A stretch of 64,000 nucleotides of DNA from assembly GCF_030848575.1 (NCBI RefSeq), contig NZ_JAVDDX010000004.1, positions 217,321 to 281,320 of the forward strand. The letters are read 5' to 3'. Every line of letters begins with the position of its first letter. Within the stretch, counting starts at the first letter, position 1. The position numbers were made by a program, and so were the translations under genes. Under the pieces are notes generated by a model that saw nothing but the letters and a program-made list of their open reading frames with translations, did no database searches and was not told the DNA's origin. This stretch comes from Haloarcula sp. H-GB4 (GTDB lineage Archaea; Halobacteriota; Halobacteria; Halobacteriales; Haloarculaceae). Shown here in pieces: positions 53,527-62,651 of the stretch.

Positions 53527-53650
53527 AGCCATCCCAATAGCCGACCGGAATGTGGATGGATAGATGGCAGTTCGCCCAGACAGTCGGAGGTACAGCGTTT
53601 CCAACTCAAATACGCCGAACCACCGCATAGCAATGGCGGCAACGAATGAT

Positions 53651-54025
53651 CTATTCCTCATCAACATACGGGCCAATAAACGCCCAGTGAAAGTGCGTAT
53701 CGCCGTTCAGTCGTTTTTCTTGTGTCACTTCGTAAACGTACGGCCCGTGTGGACAGTTGGGACAACTATCCGCACACGGCTGGCGTTTCAGCACCGTGAA
53801 CCGCTTGCCTTCGCCTTTGATTTCGACGATTTCTTCGCCCGGTAACGGCTCTATCTGCTCGGTCGGTTCATGATTATACTGTAGTAGCTCCTGTGCATAT
53901 ATCAAACTCTCCCGGAGGTCATGAACAGTGGCATCTTGTAATACAGAACCGATGTCATCCGGCAAGTCCACGGGTGGTGCTGGAGGACTGTTCTCTTTGC
54001 CCATGCAGACCATAACGTACTCCAT
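53651..54025 (-). CDS. Haloarchaeal hypothetical protein with a Cys-rich HGPY motif
   Basis: The ATG at 54025 gives 124 residues; TTAATATG lies about 27 bases upstream and supports it over other in-frame starts. The N-terminal half is a helix-rich acidic region (DDIGSVLQDATVHDLRESLIYAQELL), the C-terminal half has CADSCPNCPHGPYVYEVTQE (about 87-106) with three Cys and then HFHWAFIGPY. The Cys-HGPY arrangement resembles small zinc-binding haloarchaeal families near DUF6788. Function unknown. Confidence 0.65.
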   Translation of the reverse strand: MEYVMVCMGKENSPPAPPVDLPDDIGSVLQDATVHDLRESLIYAQELLQYNHEPTEQIEPLPGEEIVEIKGEGKRFTVLKRQPCADSCPNCPHGPYVYEVTQEKRLNGDTHFHWAFIGPYVDEE

Positions 54026-54191
54026 GCTGCTATACCCCTCGAAGTTAGAACATATTAACAGGGGCTGAGTGATTGTTTTTATTGATCGTCCGTGTAATTC
54101 CCCAGCTTCGGAAGGCATGGCTCACACGGGGCCGTTCCCTGAGGCGCTGGCCTCGGTTATCTGAAGAAGACGAACACACGCCCTTGTGAGA

Positions 54192-55661
54192 CTACCCGAA
54201 CAGCTGGCGCATCATGGGGTGCATCTCCATGAGCTGCTCTTCAGCAATCTCCTCGTACAATTTATAAGTGATTGAGACGGTGAGCAGAAGGCTCGTCCCC
54301 CCAACACCACCGATGGTACCAAGCATGTTCGCTAGGACCGCGAGCAGACCGACAAGCGCGCCTCCCAAGACTGTGACCTGTGGGATATACCGTTCCAGAA
54401 CCTTCTCGATGACGCCGACGTTCTGGCGGAAGCCAGGTATCTGCATCCCAGAGCTATGTATCTGCTGTGCTGTTGACTCAGGTCCCATATCAGCGGTCTC
54501 GACCCAGAAGATGGCGAAGATAGCGCCACCAACGATCATGAATGTGAGGTCGATTCCCATCCGAAGCAGTACTTTCCAGACAGGTTGGGTAACCCCACCG
54601 AGGAACCACATCCAGTCACGCGGTGAGTGGATTGGTGCGAGATAATAAAACAGCCCCTCGACGGGGCGCCCGTTCGCGTAGACTCCGAGCCACGATGGCA
54701 TACTGTCCAGTTGCGCCCGCAAAATACGGCCCAAGAACTGAATGTTCGCCTGTATCGCGCGGACGAATATCATCGGGAGGACGCTAGCATAAATCAGTTT
54801 CACTGGGAACCGACCACGCGCACCCTTTACTCTCGCGTTCGAAAGTGGAATCTCCACACGCACGGATTCGGCGTAGACCACGATAGCGAAGATGAGGAGT
54901 GTCGTGAAAAGTTGGAGCAAATGGCCCTGTGTGAATAGGAGTGCCTGTAGCCCCTCAGAGCTGAACACGGGGCCGATGGAAACGGCACCGGTTGCCATCC
55001 GTATCCAAGTCAGAATGATACCGTACTGTTGGCCGCCGATAGCTGGATGTGTAAGCAACCCACCGACGAGCCGCTGACTGATGCCAGCGACGATAAACAG
55101 GCCGATACCGGAGCCGACCCCCCACTTGGAGATCACTTCGTCCATGAAGAGAATGAGCAACCCGCCGACGAACATCTGTGCGAAGATGAGCCACTGGACA
55201 CCGGCGGTTCCAACACCTAGCGACTGGGCCACCTGGGTGTCCACGGGCAGGAAATTCCCTGCAAACACCATCGGCAAGCCGGTCAGGCAAATCATCACCA
55301 GCACAAGCAACTTCTGAAGGCCCTGATAGAGTATCTGGTCGCGTGGATCGTTCTGCGTATCGAGTCCGAGGAGATTAGCCCCACCCAGTAGCTGTAAGAC
55401 GATACTCGCCGTGACGATGGGTCCGATACCGAGCTGCAGCACTGATCCCTGGCCGGACGCAAGTATCGAGCTGAAACGACCGAACACGGCTTGGTCACGG
55501 GTGATATCAAGCCCGAATAACATCACGTTTGTCAGGAAGAAATACAACAAGAGCACGCCTGCCGTCCATGCCAGTTTCCGTTTGAACGGGATGTGTCGGT
55601 CCGGCTTACGGACGGCTGGCATCCGGACAAGCACGGGTTCTGCAGTGTCTTTCCAGCTCAT
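54192..55661 (-). CDS. secY: SecY-type preprotein translocase subunit, accessory copy
   Basis: From the ATG at 55661 the protein has 489 residues, the normal haloarchaeal SecY size, with ten membrane segments. Archaeal SecY hallmarks are intact: RKLAWTAGVLLLYFFLTNV, GSVLQLGIGPIVTASIVLQLL, YAESVRVEIPLSNAR, FPVKLIYASVLPMIF, and the end EEIAEEQLMEMHPMMRQLFG. The gene is not in the ribosomal-protein operon where secY normally lies, so it is presumably a second copy; the window does not show the primary one. It is the last of three same-strand genes that include a DUF106 insertase homologue. Confidence 0.9.
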   Translation of the reverse strand: MSWKDTAEPVLVRMPAVRKPDRHIPFKRKLAWTAGVLLLYFFLTNVMLFGLDITRDQAVFGRFSSILASGQGSVLQLGIGPIVTASIVLQLLGGANLLGLDTQNDPRDQILYQGLQKLLVLVMICLTGLPMVFAGNFLPVDTQVAQSLGVGTAGVQWLIFAQMFVGGLLILFMDEVISKWGVGSGIGLFIVAGISQRLVGGLLTHPAIGGQQYGIILTWIRMATGAVSIGPVFSSEGLQALLFTQGHLLQLFTTLLIFAIVVYAESVRVEIPLSNARVKGARGRFPVKLIYASVLPMIFVRAIQANIQFLGRILRAQLDSMPSWLGVYANGRPVEGLFYYLAPIHSPRDWMWFLGGVTQPVWKVLLRMGIDLTFMIVGGAIFAIFWVETADMGPESTAQQIHSSGMQIPGFRQNVGVIEKVLERYIPQVTVLGGALVGLLAVLANMLGTIGGVGGTSLLLTVSITYKLYEEIAEEQLMEMHPMMRQLFG

Positions 55662-55850
55662 CGCTGTCCTCCAGCGCATGGCCAGGTGACGATACCATAC
55701 TGACAGCTATACCGACAACGAATCATATGCGTCATGCTTGTGGGACCCCACGCCAGAACAGGTCACAGACGGCTCTACGGCTGCTACTCTACGTAGCGCT
55801 GCCGATGATACTGCTGACGCGGTGGTTGTCGGTATCTCTTGTGTGGCCTT

Positions 55851-56528
55851 TCAAATGTTTACTGGTTCGGGAACGTCTGGGAGCGCCGTAGCGTCCACCG
55901 TTTCGAGACGGTGGCGCCGGCCTGCCCGATCAAACGCCGCAATAGATGCATCGTCCCAGGGTGGCACAGCCACAAAGACGACTTCGTGTAAGTCATCGCG
56001 CTTGGTCACCTCCAGTCCGGAGTGTGGGTGAGAGATGAACCGACCCTGTGTCCGCTGTGGTGGTGTCGACAAGTCGATGCCGAACACGGAACTGACTGAG
56101 TTCGGCTCTTCGGGCAGATAGACGTCTGAAAAGACCGGGGTCTGATCAGGTACGTTGGTACCGGCTGCGAGGTCGCCCGCCGGTGTGACCGCGAGGCCGA
56201 ACGACACTGTGTCCGGCTCTGCTTCCGCGGCAAGCGAAAGGAGCATCTCCTGCAATGGCTCGGTCATGTACACTGTCTGGCAATCGAGCGTTGGCGGTGT
56301 ATCACAGCCCGCCGGTATAAGGACAGACTCCCCAAGGAGTGCAACACTGCCGGTAAGCACTCCGATGACTTCCAGATTCCTGTCTGCATACAGTCCCCAC
56401 CCTGAGACACCGATCGCCGGGTGAGTGTCGGCCAGTACCCCCAATGCTCCCAATACGAGGAAACAGACGCCGATGCTGAAGACAACTATCGATACCGGTG
56501 ATTGGAGACGCAAGCGTGACGACGGCAT
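55851..56528 (-). CDS. Unknown membrane protein between DUF106 and SecY
   Basis: The ATG at 56528 (225 residues) follows a TATA-like CTGATTAAC by about 27 bases; the longer frame lacks support. Two membrane helices (about 9-34 and 50-71) frame an external loop of about 15 residues, followed by a 150-residue acidic C-terminal domain with strand-like segments (HEVVFVAVPPWDDASIAAF). Two Cys at about 75 and 82 could pair. I recognise no family. Its position between two translocation genes suggests a partner in the same process. Confidence 0.6.
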   Translation of the reverse strand: MPSSRLRLQSPVSIVVFSIGVCFLVLGALGVLADTHPAIGVSGWGLYADRNLEVIGVLTGSVALLGESVLIPAGCDTPPTLDCQTVYMTEPLQEMLLSLAAEAEPDTVSFGLAVTPAGDLAAGTNVPDQTPVFSDVYLPEEPNSVSSVFGIDLSTPPQRTQGRFISHPHSGLEVTKRDDLHEVVFVAVPPWDDASIAAFDRAGRRHRLETVDATALPDVPEPVNI

Positions 56529-56608
56529 CACTCGACATCCTGTCGTCGTGTTGTTAATCAGTTTCGCCTTTGCTTTCTCGACGCAGATTAACAACCACTT
56601 AGCCCTTG

Positions 56609-57505
56609 TCAATCTGACGGCGAGGGGGACGGCTGAATATCGAACGTCTTCTGGATGAGTTGACGCGCCACCATCGAGCAGAGAAAGTACCAGACAATCC
56701 ATGTTTTCATCGGTCCGAACAACGGCTCTTGCCAGCCAACGGCGCCGGCCAGCGGCACAATCAACCCGAATTCACTCGCACCGAGGTGGCCACCGCGAAC
56801 TTTCCACCGTAGCCAGAGGAACACCGGGATGGTCAAAAGCATGATCCACACCATCGGTCGAAACTGTAGTTTGAACATCCCAAGCTGGTCGCCGGCGGCT
56901 TCCATCTGTTCCGCCTGAAGCTCCTCTAGGGCATCGTCATCGCCGCGCTCTTTTGCTGCCTCCTTGCGCTCTTTCAACTCCTTCATCCGTTCCTGATAGG
57001 CCTGTATCTTCTCGGTGTCTCTCAGCCGTGACTGCAACACGGTTGAATACAGTCCGGTGACGATTGCGAGTAGTATGATGACGGCGAAAAACGGGAGCGC
57101 ATCCGTGACTGGCGCGAGAAGGAGGTCGTCGTACGATGCGATGGTATCCCTGATACCGGTGCTCCAGTACCCCGCAAAGAGCGAGAGAGTCACCAGTCCG
57201 GCTACCTTATCGTACCAGGCCCACGATTCGGCTTCGATTCCACCCTCGTCCGTTGCTGTGTCCATCGGTTCATCCGGTTGAAGTGCCTCCCGCACCTGCT
57301 CTGGATTCGTCAAGGTAAATCCAGTGCCGTCACTGACAAGCACCTCCTCCCGTACGAGCCGTCCCCATTCCTCACTGGACAGCGACTCGCTCACGTCGTT
57401 CCACTGGAGCGATTCGTTTCCGTTATCGCTGTGCTCAACCACCGTAGCGAGAGCGTCACGCATCGCTGGATCGTCTATAACCGATGGTACCGGTTTCTCT
57501 GGCAT
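56609..57505 (-). CDS. DUF106 (YidC/Get1-like) membrane insertase homologue
   Basis: This 298-residue protein has an N-terminal cytosolic domain (about 1-90), a first membrane segment near 102-118, a second near 137-155, a charged coiled coil (about 158-206: LRDTEKIQAYQERMKELKER), and segments near 216-234 and 265-283. That is the DUF106 layout, archaeal relatives of YidC, Get1 and EMC3, which insert membrane proteins. In haloarchaea the usual DUF106 gene lies near secY and adk. Here a second pair exists without adk. A TATA-like TTGATAACG lies about 27 bases before the start. Confidence 0.85.
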   Translation of the reverse strand: MPEKPVPSVIDDPAMRDALATVVEHSDNGNESLQWNDVSESLSSEEWGRLVREEVLVSDGTGFTLTNPEQVREALQPDEPMDTATDEGGIEAESWAWYDKVAGLVTLSLFAGYWSTGIRDTIASYDDLLLAPVTDALPFFAVIILLAIVTGLYSTVLQSRLRDTEKIQAYQERMKELKERKEAAKERGDDDALEELQAEQMEAAGDQLGMFKLQFRPMVWIMLLTIPVFLWLRWKVRGGHLGASEFGLIVPLAGAVGWQEPLFGPMKTWIVWYFLCSMVARQLIQKTFDIQPSPSPSD

Positions 57506-57618
57506 TCCGATAAGTGATGCTAAGACTGAACCGTTATCAATTCTTCTGTCCGGCCGTTTTCGTACTACCGTCGTTGCGAAGCGAATAGCTTAGGTCCGAA
57601 GACAGCACACGTTCAGTT

Positions 57619-58557
57619 ATGCCCCCAGCAGTTCTAGCGGAGAGTATCAGCAAACGCTACGACGACACAGTCGCACTCGACGACGTGTCGATTGATGTCG
57701 ACAGCGGGGAGATATTCGCGCTAGTTGGCCCGAATGGAGCGGGAAAGACAACCCTCGTCGGAGCCCTTACCGGAACGACGACACCCGATTCGGGCTCGGT
57801 TAGCATCTTCGGCAAGTCACCGACCCGTGTCGAGAACAGTCGTGTCGGACTGCTGCCTCAGTCTTTTACGCCGCCGGAACGGCTGACAGCACGTGAACTG
57901 GTGACCTACTATCAGGGACTCTACGACGACCCCCGGCGCGTTGACGACGTGCTCGCTGCCGTCGGCATGGAATCGGCCGACGACACGTGGTACACGAACC
58001 TGTCGGGTGGGCAAAAGCGGCGTGTCTGTGTCGGCATTGCCCTCATTAACGACCCTGACCTTCTCTTCCTCGACGAGCCAACGACGGGCATCGACCCGAC
58101 TGGCCGGCAGTCACTCTGGTCGCTCATCGCCGACTTGGCAGCCGGGGGGACGACGATATTTCTCACGACCCACTACATGAAAGAAGCCCAGCAACTCGCA
58201 GATCGAGTCGCCTTGCTTGATGACGGAATGCTCGTCGAAGTCGGCTCGCCGACCGCCCTTATCGAATCCCACGGCGGCGGTACGCATCTCCTCGTCGAAA
58301 CAGAAACCTCCCCGAAGCAACTGACGGGACTTGACGCTGAGGTCGAGCCGACGGAAGACGGCATACGAATTCCGGACGTTGCGACAGCCGATATCGGGCG
58401 GATCGTCGGACAGTTGGACACGCAAGGAGTCACGTATGAGACGCTCACATGGACGGACCCCTCTCTCGAAGATGTCTACTTGAGTCTCACCGATGAGGGT
58501 ATCGACGAGGACGAGCCCTCGCGAGAGCCCATTACCGCTAGGAGTCAGTCTCAATGA
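57619..58557 (+). CDS. ABC-2 type exporter ATPase
   Basis: This 312-residue ATPase has Walker A GPNGAGKTTL near residue 38, Q-loop LLPQSF, signature LSGGQKRRV near 129 and Walker B LLFLDEPTTGIDP near 150, followed by the C-terminal domain typical of DrrA-type exporters. It overlaps its permease gene by 4 bases. Such pairs export lipids, drugs or small molecules, or assist membrane assembly. It is divergent from the DUF106 gene with about 110 bases between. Confidence 0.92.
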   Translation: MPPAVLAESISKRYDDTVALDDVSIDVDSGEIFALVGPNGAGKTTLVGALTGTTTPDSGSVSIFGKSPTRVENSRVGLLPQSFTPPERLTARELVTYYQGLYDDPRRVDDVLAAVGMESADDTWYTNLSGGQKRRVCVGIALINDPDLLFLDEPTTGIDPTGRQSLWSLIADLAAGGTTIFLTTHYMKEAQQLADRVALLDDGMLVEVGSPTALIESHGGGTHLLVETETSPKQLTGLDAEVEPTEDGIRIPDVATADIGRIVGQLDTQGVTYETLTWTDPSLEDVYLSLTDEGIDEDEPSREPITARSQSQ

Positions 58558-59297
58558 GTCGGACGAGTCGTGTCACTGCCGAGGCCGGCGCGGCGTGGCG
58601 AACGTTCCTTCGTCGTCGGACAGCGGTCTTCTTCACTTTCGGATTTCCGCTCATCCTCGTCGCAATCTTCGGCATCGTTGTTCAGGCAAATCCAGCGGGC
58701 GGTGGTCTGTTCGGACACCCGACCAACTTCTACGTGCCGGGCTATCTGGCGGTTATTGTCCTCTTTACGCCGCTGTCCAGAATCGGGAGTTCATTGGCAC
58801 GATATCGCGAGGGGAACCGGTTTCAGAAGCTGTCGACCACACCTGCGAGACCGAGCGAGTGGTTGGCGGCACACACACTCGTCAATATCGCTATCATCGT
58901 TCTCGCGAGTACCGTGGTATTAGGGGTACTGGAACTGCTCGCGGGGGGTACTATCAGACTCTCACCGTTGTTACTCCCGTTTATCATCCTCGCAGTGGTA
59001 ATCTTTTGCGGGCTCGGGGCCATACTGGGACGGATTACCGATTCACAAGACGGTGTTGTCGCCGCCAGTAACGCCGTCGCACTGCCGCTCGTGTTCCTCT
59101 CCGAGACATTCGTGATGCCGGAGCGGCTTCCGATGTGGTTCCGCCCGGCGATCAGTCTGTCACCACTCACGTACTTTTCTCGAGGGGTCAGGAACGTCAC
59201 CTACCTCAATCAACCAGCCGGATCTGACTTGCTCGTACTGGGGGTGTTCGCCGCGCTGGTTTTCGCCGTCGGCGCATACGCCGTTCCACAGGAGTGA
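58554..59297 (+). CDS. ABC-2 type exporter permease
   Basis: This 247-residue permease has six hydrophobic segments and the ABC-2 pattern: FTFGFPLILVAIFGIV, YLAVIVLFTPLSRIGSSLARYREGNRFQKL near residue 63, and SETFVMPERLPMWFRPAISLSPLTYFSRGVRN near 183-214, the signature region of ABC-2 permeases. It forms the membrane channel for the ATPase encoded directly before it. Substrate unknown. Confidence 0.9.
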   Translation: MSRTSRVTAEAGAAWRTFLRRRTAVFFTFGFPLILVAIFGIVVQANPAGGGLFGHPTNFYVPGYLAVIVLFTPLSRIGSSLARYREGNRFQKLSTTPARPSEWLAAHTLVNIAIIVLASTVVLGVLELLAGGTIRLSPLLLPFIILAVVIFCGLGAILGRITDSQDGVVAASNAVALPLVFLSETFVMPERLPMWFRPAISLSPLTYFSRGVRNVTYLNQPAGSDLLVLGVFAALVFAVGAYAVPQE

Positions 59298-59457
59298 CAC
59301 AGTGGACAGTGGACTCCGAGTTATCGGACTGTCTATAACAATGACTAAGGGATTGTTATTACTGGCCACTCTCGGGACTACCCACACAGGTCCATCGGAC
59401 TTAAATATCGATATCGAGCACTTTCTGGGTCTGACAGTCCGGACGCGTGAGTTGATA

Positions 59458-59619
59458 CTATATGTGGCCCGACTGGTGGTCCGTCTCGACATGAGTCTGC
59501 CAATTACTGTGAAGGACTGTGTCGTGGAAACTACAGTTGTTGCACGTCTGTTCCTTGTGGAGTAAACTCTGCGTGAACGCGTGAACTCCACGCTGGTGGG
59601 CCTCGGTAAACTCGCTCAC
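59458..59619 (-). CDS. Small C2H2-type zinc-finger protein, 53 residues
   Basis: A GTG start at 59619 opens a 53-residue frame that contains one classical finger: CNNC SFHD...H VETDH, that is C-x2-C-x13-H-x4-H (Cys28 to His49). The frame is acidic and helical before the finger (SEFTEAHQRGVHAFTQSLL). A TATA-like AATTATATC lies about 33 bases upstream of the GTG, consistent with a leaderless transcript. It is too short for many gene callers. The role is probably nucleic-acid or protein binding, not proven. Confidence 0.5.
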   Translation of the reverse strand: MSEFTEAHQRGVHAFTQSLLHKEQTCNNCSFHDTVLHSNWQTHVETDHQSGHI

Positions 59620-59711
59620 CGCGTCAACAGATATTGTAACCGGAGATATAATTCTGACGAGAAGGCGTTACACGTTATCACAAACCAGACAGGCCGTTGC
59701 TTGGATGAGAG

Positions 59712-61490
59712 TTACACTTTGGTTTCGGCCTGATGAGAGACGACATTCCAGTCAGATGGTGACAGTTCATTCGCGTCGAACCCACCGTGCTCAGGATACG
59801 CTGTCAAGACAAGATAGTCAACCCGATTCGCAGTGTACTCGACGAAGGTGGCGATGTTCTCGCTGGCGAGACTCCCCAGTCCGTCAAGGAGCAACACCGG
59901 GACGCGTTCACCCACGTCATATGCCTCGTGACCAGCCAGTGCAACGACGAAACCAAGTAGCTCCCGCTCACCCTCGCTAAGGGCATCGAGCGTCGTTTCG
60001 CGTCCATCACGAGCGACGACGAGGTCGAACGTGCTGGTCAACCGAGCCATCTCGAATCCCGTATCAAAGCGTTCGAACAGGTCCGCTAGCGCCGTCGAAA
60101 ACGACTCGCGGAGTTCCAGCTTAATCTCATCTTTACGGTTCCGAAGCGAAGCAATTTCGCCCGTGAGATCGTCGTACTCCGCGCTAAGCATCTCACGCTG
60201 CTCGGCTACAGACTTGGCGTCGGCCAGTTCCGACCGAACATCTTCGAGTTCTGCTTCTGTATATTTGATCTCACTCTCGATGTCTGTGAGCCGCTCCGAT
60301 TCTGTCTCTACGGAGTCTGCCATCTCGTCGACGCGAGCCTCCAAATCAGCCAGTCGGTCGCGGGCCGAAGAGAGTTCCTCGGTTCTTTCGTCGAGAGAAG
60401 CCTCCAACTCGCCGATACGGTCCGTCAAGTCCGCTTCCTGCCGGCGGGCGGTTTTGACCTCGTCGCGGCGGGCTTCAAGCTCTTCGACTCGTGTCCGGTA
60501 CTCTGATTCCTCCTGTCGTAGTTCAGTAATTCGCTCGTCGAGTGCGTCGAGTCGATCTGTCATCTCGTCACTCGTCGTTTCCGTTCCGCAGAGCCAGCAC
60601 TCGACTGTGTCCTCGAGCATATCTCGAGAGACCTCAGTTAGCAACTCAGTTCGGTCCGAGTCGAGTACCCGCTTGTTGGCCTCGAAGACCCCTTGTAACA
60701 GCTCCCGATCCCGCTCGAGTGATTGGAGACGCTCACGGACCTGCTCTAACTCCGTCTCTATCTCTCCCCTTTCGGGGACGGTAAGCTCAGAGAGTTCGTC
60801 GCGGTTCTCGGCGAGTCGGTCTTCTACTCGCTCGACAGTCTGCTCGAGCCGGTTAACGCGTCGCTGTACACGTTCTCGCTCTGCACGAAGGTCGCTGAGT
60901 TCTTCTCTATCCGCGGTGTCGCCGCTGTCAGCGTTGAGTGACTCCAATTCGCTTCGTAGGTCTTCAAGCTCAGCCTCCAATTTGGTTTCCCGCTCCTGCA
61001 GTTTGGGAAGTCGCTCTGCCGCATTGTTAGCCCGTTCGAGTTCGTGTTCGACCTGATCTCGCTCGGATCGCAGTTCAGCCAATTGGCTGTCGATGTCCTC
61101 GAAATCAAGCGGGCTCGTGAGCACCGGCTCCAGCGGTTCATCGTCCCGAACTGCTTTTCGAACAGCGTTGTTCTCGTCGAGAAACGCGAACAGGTCCGCA
61201 CAGATGCGGTCGTATTCGGACGAAAGGTACGGGGTCCCGCGGCGACTGACCGCCACGCCATCCCGTTCAAGTCGAACTTCGAACGCGTCGCCGTCCGCGT
61301 TGAGTTCGACCCGCCCTTGGTCAGCCCCCTCGGTGAGCGGCGTCTCGGTCCCGAATACTGTCTGGATACTCTGTAGAAAGCTCGATTTCCCTTGCCAGTT
61401 GCTCGCTCGGACGGCATTCACTCCGGGTTCAATTGCCTCGTTTGCGTTACGAATCCCGGCGATATTTTCGACTGTGAGGTCCCACGTCAT
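59712..61490 (-). CDS. Archaea-specific SMC-related protein (Sph/Rad50-like)
   Basis: This 592-residue protein has a split ATPase head and a long coiled coil. Head N-lobe: ASNWQGKSS (29-37), a compact Walker A. Coiled coil: about 140-290 and 305-470, with a Rad50-type zinc hook C298-W-L-C301 in the middle. Head C-lobe: LDALSEGERELLGF signature near 500 and Walker B VPVLLLDG (530-537), where the usual Glu after Asp is Gly. It starts 2 bases after the rdfA stop. These proteins are linked with haloarchaeal cell shape or chromosome organisation. Confidence 0.88.
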   Translation of the reverse strand: MTWDLTVENIAGIRNANEAIEPGVNAVRASNWQGKSSFLQSIQTVFGTETPLTEGADQGRVELNADGDAFEVRLERDGVAVSRRGTPYLSSEYDRICADLFAFLDENNAVRKAVRDDEPLEPVLTSPLDFEDIDSQLAELRSERDQVEHELERANNAAERLPKLQERETKLEAELEDLRSELESLNADSGDTADREELSDLRAERERVQRRVNRLEQTVERVEDRLAENRDELSELTVPERGEIETELEQVRERLQSLERDRELLQGVFEANKRVLDSDRTELLTEVSRDMLEDTVECWLCGTETTSDEMTDRLDALDERITELRQEESEYRTRVEELEARRDEVKTARRQEADLTDRIGELEASLDERTEELSSARDRLADLEARVDEMADSVETESERLTDIESEIKYTEAELEDVRSELADAKSVAEQREMLSAEYDDLTGEIASLRNRKDEIKLELRESFSTALADLFERFDTGFEMARLTSTFDLVVARDGRETTLDALSEGERELLGFVVALAGHEAYDVGERVPVLLLDGLGSLASENIATFVEYTANRVDYLVLTAYPEHGGFDANELSPSDWNVVSHQAETKV

Positions 61491-61492
61491 GT

Positions 61493-62248
61493 TCAGAGTA
61501 CCGGGAGCAGGAGTGTCTCCACGAGGGACGGTTCTTCGAGCAACAGACTCTGAACCGCTTCGATCGCACCATAGGGTGTAATAACCGATGAGAGAGTGTT
61601 TTTCCAGCTGTTCAACGGAGTTCCCTCTTCGTCCTCAACTGAGACGTGCTGTTCACAGACGTAGCCACGTTCGACCGCCTCGTCGAACGGGACCCGAACC
61701 GAGCAGTCCGAGCAGCCGAGTTTCACCTGGACATCTACCTCGGCGGACTCAGCGTCTGCGAGTCGCTCCTTCGATGCCAGCGAGGAGAGAACCGACTGGG
61801 CCTTTTCCTCGGTCCGCTGTCTGGCTACCTCGACGGTGTTTGACTCCCAATCGGTCTTCGCCTCGCCAGTGTTTTTTTCTGCTTCGAGACACCCCTTGAG
61901 GTGATGGCGCATCGTGCTCCAGGAAATGAGTTCGCTCTCGATGCGCTCAATGTCGAGTCCATCAGCAGCAAGCGCGGCCGCCAACTCGTCGTACGCTACG
62001 TCGTCTTCACCGATGATGAGTTCGTACTCCCGGTCCAGATGGACACTCAGTGTCTCCCGGTCGGCTTCGGCGTATAGCTCTTTGAGAACTCGTTTGTTGA
62101 ACCACTCTGTGAGCGACTTGTATCCGTCCGCAGACCGTCCGTCACGGCCGGTCCAGCGAGTCACGAGATACTCGTCGAGAGAGTGGTCCCCTGATCCAGG
62201 AGCCGTGAGGTCGTACCGGTCGGCAAGTGTATCGACCTTACATCCCAT
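61493..62248 (-). CDS. rdfA: RdfA family protein (rod-determining factor A)
   Basis: From the ATG at 62248 the protein has 251 residues; TTTAATAGTC about 30 bases upstream supports it. It begins MGCKVDTLADRYDL and has LTEWFNKRVLKELYAEAD near residue 46, the coiled EKAQSVLSSLASKERL region, and a zinc-ribbon-like segment with Cys in VKLGCSDCSVRVPFDEAVERGYVC. This matches the haloarchaeal RdfA family, named from the rod-shape factor of Haloferax volcanii, whose gene likewise sits beside an SMC-related gene. Probably the pair acts together. Confidence 0.8.
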   Translation of the reverse strand: MGCKVDTLADRYDLTAPGSGDHSLDEYLVTRWTGRDGRSADGYKSLTEWFNKRVLKELYAEADRETLSVHLDREYELIIGEDDVAYDELAAALAADGLDIERIESELISWSTMRHHLKGCLEAEKNTGEAKTDWESNTVEVARQRTEEKAQSVLSSLASKERLADAESAEVDVQVKLGCSDCSVRVPFDEAVERGYVCEQHVSVEDEEGTPLNSWKNTLSSVITPYGAIEAVQSLLLEEPSLVETLLLPVL

Positions 62249-62651
62249 ACTGTTTCTACCCGAATGAAAGGAGTCACGACTATTAAACGTGCGTACTGTC
62301 ATTTGCCTCGCGCTCAGATAAGCTGATTCCATGCAAACCTGAACGACCTGAGACAGTCGTTGACTGTTTCTGCTTCGGGGGTGCTGAAACGGTTTAAGAA
62401 CCATATAGCTCTCCATTTTGTTGTATAACTATGAATCACCCACCAGTTGGATCTACACTCTCGATATATAGTACCATATCTGTGCTGTTAATAGATATAC
62501 TGCTAATTTGAATCCATACGTGAGAAATAAACGAAGAGTTTTTTGTTGTACCCTTCCTCGAATTTGTATAAATTAACAGATTTACTGTACCTGTTCCTGT
62601 AAATAGGCGGCCTGCGTGTTAATCCCAGTTATGACCATTGGCCTCGACTAA
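62249..62651. other. AT-rich non-coding stretch
   Basis: About 400 bases, distinctly AT-rich after 62380, with no supported gene. It holds the rdfA promoter on the left. A 26-codon frame at 62432 (hydrophobic) is not enough to call. Confidence 0.4.

Noticed and set aside
53107..53649. A 180-codon plus-strand frame covering the same bases as the USP remnant
   Set aside because: It shows no acidic bias or family pattern, while the opposite strand has USP motifs; it is most likely a shadow of the decayed gene.
59302..59565. An 87-codon plus-strand frame after the ABC permease
   Set aside because: Opposite strand carries the C2H2 finger gene with better composition and promoter; the plus frame has no recognisable feature.
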